Shown in pieces: positions 60,753-64,000 of a stretch of DNA of 64,000 nt. Position 1 is the first letter of the stretch, and the number at the start of each line of letters is the position of its first letter. Where the stretch lies: assembly GCA_009784375.1 (NCBI GenBank), contig WRBV01000003.1, positions 124,001 through 188,000 of the forward strand. The letters are read 5' to 3'. The stretch is from Bacillota bacterium (GTDB lineage Bacteria > Bacillota > Clostridia > Christensenellales > UBA1242). The notes beneath the pieces were generated by a model that saw nothing but the letters and a program-made list of their open reading frames with translations, was not told where the DNA came from and did not search any database. The position numbers and the translations under genes are program-made.

Positions 60753-62309
60753 ATGGATAACTTTAAAAATAAAGCAATAATTTATGCTAGATATTCAAGC
60801 GATAAGCAAAAAGAAACATCAATAGAGGGTCAAATAAGAGTTTGTCAAGAATACGCAGAACGTAAAGGAATAACAGTAATAGGGCAGTATGTCGACAGAG
60901 CATTAACGGGTAGAATGGATGCACGTCCCGATTTTCAACGAATGGTTAAGGATAGTCGAAAAGGGCTTTTTCAGTATGCAATTGTTTATCAATTCGATAG
61001 GTTTGCACGTGACCGTTACGATAGTGCAAATTACAAACACATATTGAAACAAAACGGTGTTAAGGTTTTATCTGCCAAAGAAGATATCCCAGATGACCCA
61101 GCGGGAATTATGCTCGAAACCATGCTAGAAGGAATGGCAGAATATTTTTCTGCAGAACTGGCGGTCAAGGTTAGACGTGGCATGAAAGAAAGTTTTCTAA
61201 AAGGAAATTATCTCGGTGGAAAGCCAACGTATGGGTATAGAATTATTGAGCAAAAATATGCAATAGACGAAGTCGAAGCCAAAATAGTGCGTAGAGTTTT
61301 CGACGATTATCATAAGGGTAAAAGGTCTGCGGATATTATAAGAGAGTTAAAGGAAGAAGGTATCAAAACAAAAGGCGGCGTCTATTTTCATAAAAGTTCA
61401 CTAATGAAGATGTTGGTAAATAAAAAATATATTGGTACTCTTGTTTTTGATAGACAAGAACAAGAAAATGTAATACCCGTAATAATTGATAGAGCAATAT
61501 TTGAAGGAGTGCAAAAGAAAATGGAAAACAACCGCAAAAAACCTGCAACGAAAAAGGCAATAGAACCATACATTCTAACTGCAAAATTGTTTTGTGAATA
61601 TTGTCACGGCTTAATTACCGCAGATGGCGGCAAAAATAAACACGGGATTTATTACCGATATTACAAATGCTCTAAAAAGAAAAACCTAGCACAACCTTGT
61701 GAGAAAACTCAATTTGCAAAAAATAAACTAGAAAATATAGTATCCAATGCGGTTGTTAAACTTGTAAAAGACGATAAAGCAATGAAATGGGCATCTAAAC
61801 AAATCGTTGAAAATGCTAACCGCCTATCAGAAAATACACTTTTAGAACAGTTAGAAGAACGACTCAAGGACACCCAAAAGAAGATTACTAATGTGTTAAA
61901 TGCGATTGAACTAGGAATCGTGGACGAAGACACAAAAAGCCGAATGATAGAATTGCAAGGAACAAAAGCAGATTTGCAATACCGCATAGACGGCGAAAAA
62001 TTGAATGCTACAATCAAATTAAATGAAGACGAAACATTATATTGGTTATTGCAATTCCGTCAAGGAAATGAAGATGACAAGAAATATAGAGAAAGGTTAA
62101 TCGACACTTTTGTAAACAAGATAATTTTATCAAACGACAGAATGATAATAATCTTCAATATAAAAGGAAAAGACGGAGAGCAACTTTCCGTCAGCGAGAT
62201 ATTAGAAGACATGGAATGTGGTCAATTCGACGTGTTCGAATATGACTCTTCTGGCGATCCGGAAGGGACTCGAACCCTCGGCCTCCACCGTGACAGGGTG
62301 GCGTTCTAA
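60753..62309 (+). CDS. Large serine recombinase (integrase of the element)
   Basis: A 518-aa site-specific recombinase. The N-terminal resolvase domain has IIYARYSSDKQ (catalytic Ser15), DRALTGRMDARPDF and YQFDRFARD. The Recombinase domain follows (GGKPTYGYRI ... GVYFHKSSLMKMLVNKKYIG), then a zinc-ribbon domain (CEYCHGLI ... YYKCSKKK) and a coiled coil (residues about 370-430). The last 19 residues are encoded by the att core and the tRNA-Asp gene. In the circular form residues after 501 would change and the protein would be about 524 aa. It should integrate and excise the element. Confidence 0.95.
   Translation: MDNFKNKAIIYARYSSDKQKETSIEGQIRVCQEYAERKGITVIGQYVDRALTGRMDARPDFQRMVKDSRKGLFQYAIVYQFDRFARDRYDSANYKHILKQNGVKVLSAKEDIPDDPAGIMLETMLEGMAEYFSAELAVKVRRGMKESFLKGNYLGGKPTYGYRIIEQKYAIDEVEAKIVRRVFDDYHKGKRSADIIRELKEEGIKTKGGVYFHKSSLMKMLVNKKYIGTLVFDRQEQENVIPVIIDRAIFEGVQKKMENNRKKPATKKAIEPYILTAKLFCEYCHGLITADGGKNKHGIYYRYYKCSKKKNLAQPCEKTQFAKNKLENIVSNAVVKLVKDDKAMKWASKQIVENANRLSENTLLEQLEERLKDTQKKITNVLNAIELGIVDEDTKSRMIELQGTKADLQYRIDGEKLNATIKLNEDETLYWLLQFRQGNEDDKKYRERLIDTFVNKIILSNDRMIIIFNIKGKDGEQLSVSEILEDMECGQFDVFEYDSSGDPEGTRTLGLHRDRVAF
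62250..62257. repeat. attR: right copy of the 8-bp direct repeat
   Basis: TCTGGCGA overlapping the 3' end of tRNA-Asp and codons 500-502 of the recombinase gene. Confidence 0.7.
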
Positions 62310-62328
62310 CCAACTGAACTACCGGACC
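62252..62328 (-). tRNA. tRNA-Asp (GTC), insertion site of the element
   Basis: A minus-strand cloverleaf with acceptor GGTCCGG/CCGGATC (one G-T pair), anticodon loop CTGTCAC (GTC) and encoded CCA. It overlaps the recombinase 3' end. After insertion it lost its own terminator, so its transcript runs antisense into the recombinase gene. Confidence 0.96.
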
Positions 62329-62511
62329 ATGAGTGAGGATAGCGGAGATGCTTGCACATCCATTATTCGAATGATAAGTCCGCTGTACCAGACCAACATC
62401 TATAAATAGATTACCATAACTTTATAAATTAAGCAAGCGGAAATTTAAACTTATTTTTTATATCATTTACTAATAATTTACCAAGATATTATCTAAAATG
62501 TTTTATTTAAA

Positions 62512-62856
62512 TTAAGTTGTGTATGTACTCCAATTCCTTGTCCCACAGCGCGGACATTTTTCATCATCTTTACCTAATATTTCGTTGCAAAAATTGCATT
62601 TACGTTCTTTTTCACAAATATATTTATTTTCTGCTTGTACTTGTTCAGTTTTTTTATTGTTCAAACGTCTTAGTCGTACAATATACACAGAAACAGCAAT
62701 GAAGAGTCCAAATAAAAACCCGAATAGAAGTCCAAAAAGTATATCTTCTTCAGTAGAGTAATGTTCTGGGTTAATAGCAATATACACAATAAAAACAACA
62801 AGAGAACATATCCCAAAAAACCAAACTGCAATACGAGAGATGTTAACTTTACCCAT
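62512..62856 (-). CDS. Membrane protein with C-terminal zinc ribbon, fused closely to tRNA-Phe
   Basis: A 114-aa protein with two helices (about residues 8-27 and 37-60), a Lys/Glu-rich stretch and a C-terminal zinc ribbon (CNFCNEIL ... CPRCGT). The start at 62856 lies only 3 nt after the CCA of tRNA-Phe; the longer frame would run through the tRNA. No ribosome site is possible, so the mRNA made by tRNA 3' processing would be nearly leaderless. The function is unknown. Confidence 0.7.
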   Translation of the reverse strand: MGKVNISRIAVWFFGICSLVVFIVYIAINPEHYSTEEDILFGLLFGFLFGLFIAVSVYIVRLRRLNNKKTEQVQAENKYICEKERKCNFCNEILGKDDEKCPRCGTRNWSTYTT

Positions 62857-62859
62857 AAT

Positions 62860-62935
62860 TGGTGCCTTCGGGCGGAATCGAACCACCGACACAGGGATTT
62901 TCAATCCCTTGCTCTACCGACTGAGCTACGAAGGC
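62860..62935 (-). tRNA. tRNA-Phe (GAA)
   Basis: A minus-strand cloverleaf with acceptor GCCTTCG/CGAAGGC, anticodon loop TTGAAAA (GAA) and encoded CCA. A TTGACA / 17 bp / TAAAAT promoter lies upstream on the minus strand near 62950-62985. Confidence 0.95.
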
Positions 62936-63102
62936 ATGCTATAATTCTATTATTTTATATGGTTTTTGGTGCTTTGTCAATGGATTTTTGATAGGTTTGG
63001 TTTTTGATGGTTCAAATTCAGGTCAAAAAGTTGTGTATAAAGTTGTGTACAAAAAAATTAATAATCGGGATACCAAATCAAGATTGATGTCTTGTGGATT
63101 CT

Positions 63103-63777
63103 TTATTTGCCTCTGCCTATTATATGATAGACCTCTTCATGAATGTCTTCTGGCGTTCTTATAATTCCACCTGGGGCACAATGAATCTTTTTAAATTTAT
63201 AAAGGTCTGCAAGTTCTAGGAATGCATTTTCCGCGTTTCGCAGGTGTTCTTCATTCATTTCAAGTTGGTCAGGGGATTCATTAAGCCGTTTGCTTTTTAA
63301 TTGGTATGCTTGTTCATATGGCATATATAGGAAGACTGTGGAATCTGGTTTATGCAATTCATTAAGTCCGAATTCAAATCTTTCAACCCATTCATAAAAT
63401 GCACGACGCTCCTCGGGTGTTTGGAAATTACCACCTTGGTGTCCCATACTTGATTCTACATATCTGTCTAACAGAACTTTAAAACCTTTGTAAAGATGGT
63501 CATCTATGACTGGTTTGTGGGCGAGTCTGTCTGCTGCATAATAATGAGACGCAACATAAGGATCAACTTTTGCAGCGCCTTGGGGAAAATATCCTTCGCT
63601 TATATGAGATTTTCCAAGATAAGGACCACCAACAATCTTCCCAGTAGGAGTATCATACATTGGATAACTGAACATAGCCACCTTTTCACCTTCGGATAAA
63701 AGCCTCTGGTACATGAGTTTTGTTTGAGTACCTTTGCCAGAACAATCAGTCCCAGTAAAAACGGTGAGTTTGTTCAT
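63103..63777 (-). CDS. tmk: Thymidylate kinase
   Basis: A 224-aa dTMP kinase, making dTDP for DNA synthesis. The P-loop is FTGTDCSGKGTQTKLM (residues 6-21, with Thr-Asp-Cys-Ser in place of the usual Glu-Gly). The DR(Y/W) motif is LLDRYVESSMGHQGG, and a lid region follows KSKRLNESPDQLEMN. The start at 63777 has AAAGGAAG at 10 nt; the frame opens 36 codons earlier. The variant P-loop and length place it in a diverged subfamily, but the role is likely the same. Confidence 0.9.
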   Translation of the reverse strand: MNKLTVFTGTDCSGKGTQTKLMYQRLLSEGEKVAMFSYPMYDTPTGKIVGGPYLGKSHISEGYFPQGAAKVDPYVASHYYAADRLAHKPVIDDHLYKGFKVLLDRYVESSMGHQGGNFQTPEERRAFYEWVERFEFGLNELHKPDSTVFLYMPYEQAYQLKSKRLNESPDQLEMNEEHLRNAENAFLELADLYKFKKIHCAPGGIIRTPEDIHEEVYHIIGRGK

Positions 63778-63916
63778 TAGTTTAATTCTTCCTTTAACCC
63801 CCAAGGTTAAATAGGTTTTGGTGAGAGAGTAGGGATTTGATGATACTGCATAGGAGCATATGGCTGAGACACAAAGTGTCGACATGCCATCATCCTCATG
63901 CTCATGCTCTCACTAT

Positions 63917-64000
63917 TGGTGGGAGAGGAGGGACTTGAACCCTCACGATCTTGCGATCAACGGATTTTGAATCCGTCGCGTCTGCCATTCCACCACTCTC
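63917..64000 (-). tRNA. tRNA-Leu (CAA), cut by the window end
   Basis: A type II tRNA with anticodon loop TTCAAAA (CAA), a variable arm (GATCGCAAGATC) and encoded CCA. The first two bases of the acceptor stem (GG) lie beyond the window. Confidence 0.93.

Larger units (their letters stand above)
51896..62257. mobile_element. Integrated 10.4-kb element with CRESS-type Rep and Zot-like ATPase, inserted at tRNA-Asp
   Basis: Bounded by TCTGGCGA direct repeats. The right copy is the tRNA-Asp 3' end and the left copy abuts a terminator likely to have belonged to that tRNA. Contents in order: an orphan (-), LysR regulator (+), P-loop protein (+), then a minus-strand block read from the right (two anchored extracytoplasmic proteins, two small proteins, Zot-like ATPase, a small protein, Rep), a 760-bp noncoding region with origin-like structure, and a serine recombinase (+). 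The size and gene set suit a filamentous-phage-like prophage or relative. No major coat gene is seen. Confidence 0.85.

Noticed and set aside
61363-62017. Minus-strand frames inside the recombinase gene
   Set aside because: They are shadows of a well-supported coding gene with intact domains.
62218-62409. + strand frame across tRNA-Asp
   Set aside because: It is a read-through of the tRNA and recombinase end in another frame, with no start signals.
1-64000. CRISPR arrays
   Set aside because: No regularly spaced 25-40-bp repeats were seen; the repeats found are palindromes, tRNA copies and protein-coding repeats.

Overview
The window looks like a chromosome segment of a low-GC, endospore-forming Bacillota, most likely an uncultured member of the Clostridia. 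The evidence is the complete spoIIIAA-AH operon (34.9-40.1 kb), a SpoVAE-type gene, a ytxC-like gene next to thrS, a PdaA-type spore-cortex deacetylase, a SpoIID/peptidoglycan-binding fusion protein, an RNase P RNA that looks type A, and consistently Bacillota-type housekeeping proteins. I cannot assign a genus.

Layout. 0-16.6 kb is mostly housekeeping on the + strand: a YgjV-like membrane protein, spoVAE, dCMP deaminase (-), groES-groEL (groEL is frame-disrupted), ruvAB, a gpsA-like gene, recJ, RNase J, lspA-rluD, trigger factor, clpP and clpX. 16.6-24.5 kb has engB, tRNAs His, Lys, Gly and Leu, two small genes behind an attenuator-like leader, a DUF4145-type gene, ytxC-thrS and pdaA. 24.5-34.9 kb has tRNAs Ala, Gln and Ile with decayed tRNA copies, a run of membrane proteins with an XRE regulator, two surface proteins with InlB-type repeats, yajC and a YkvI-like transporter. 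34.9-40.1 kb is the spoIIIA operon, with a 93-nt perfect cloverleaf of palindromes embedded in frame in spoIIIAG. 40.2-51.8 kb has secreted proteins (an M64-type metallopeptidase with LRR and GLUG-like regions), the SpoIID fusion, rnpB, rubrerythrin, a YtqB-like methyltransferase and small genes. 62.2-64 kb has tRNAs Asp, Phe and Leu and thymidylate kinase.

The most interesting region is 51,896-62,257, a 10.4-kb integrated element bounded by an 8-bp direct repeat. Its right end lies in the 3' end of tRNA-Asp, and what looks like the original tRNA terminator now sits at the left end. It carries a large serine recombinase whose last codons come from the tRNA, a circovirus/geminivirus-like (CRESS) Rep with HUH nuclease and SF3 helicase motifs, a Zot/pI-like P-loop ATPase, two large membrane-anchored extracytoplasmic proteins, several small basic proteins, a LysR regulator and a 760-bp noncoding region. 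That region holds the sequence TAATATTAC next to a GC hairpin and a 175-nt imperfect hairpin. I read it as an inovirus-like or related single-stranded-DNA element with CRESS-type replication. No major coat protein was found, so its nature as a phage is inference.

A second theme is gene expression. Many first-in-transcript genes have a clear TTGACA / 17 bp / TATAAT promoter ending 5-10 nt before the start codon, so they should be translated from leaderless or nearly leaderless mRNAs. Genes inside operons have normal AGGAG-type ribosome sites.
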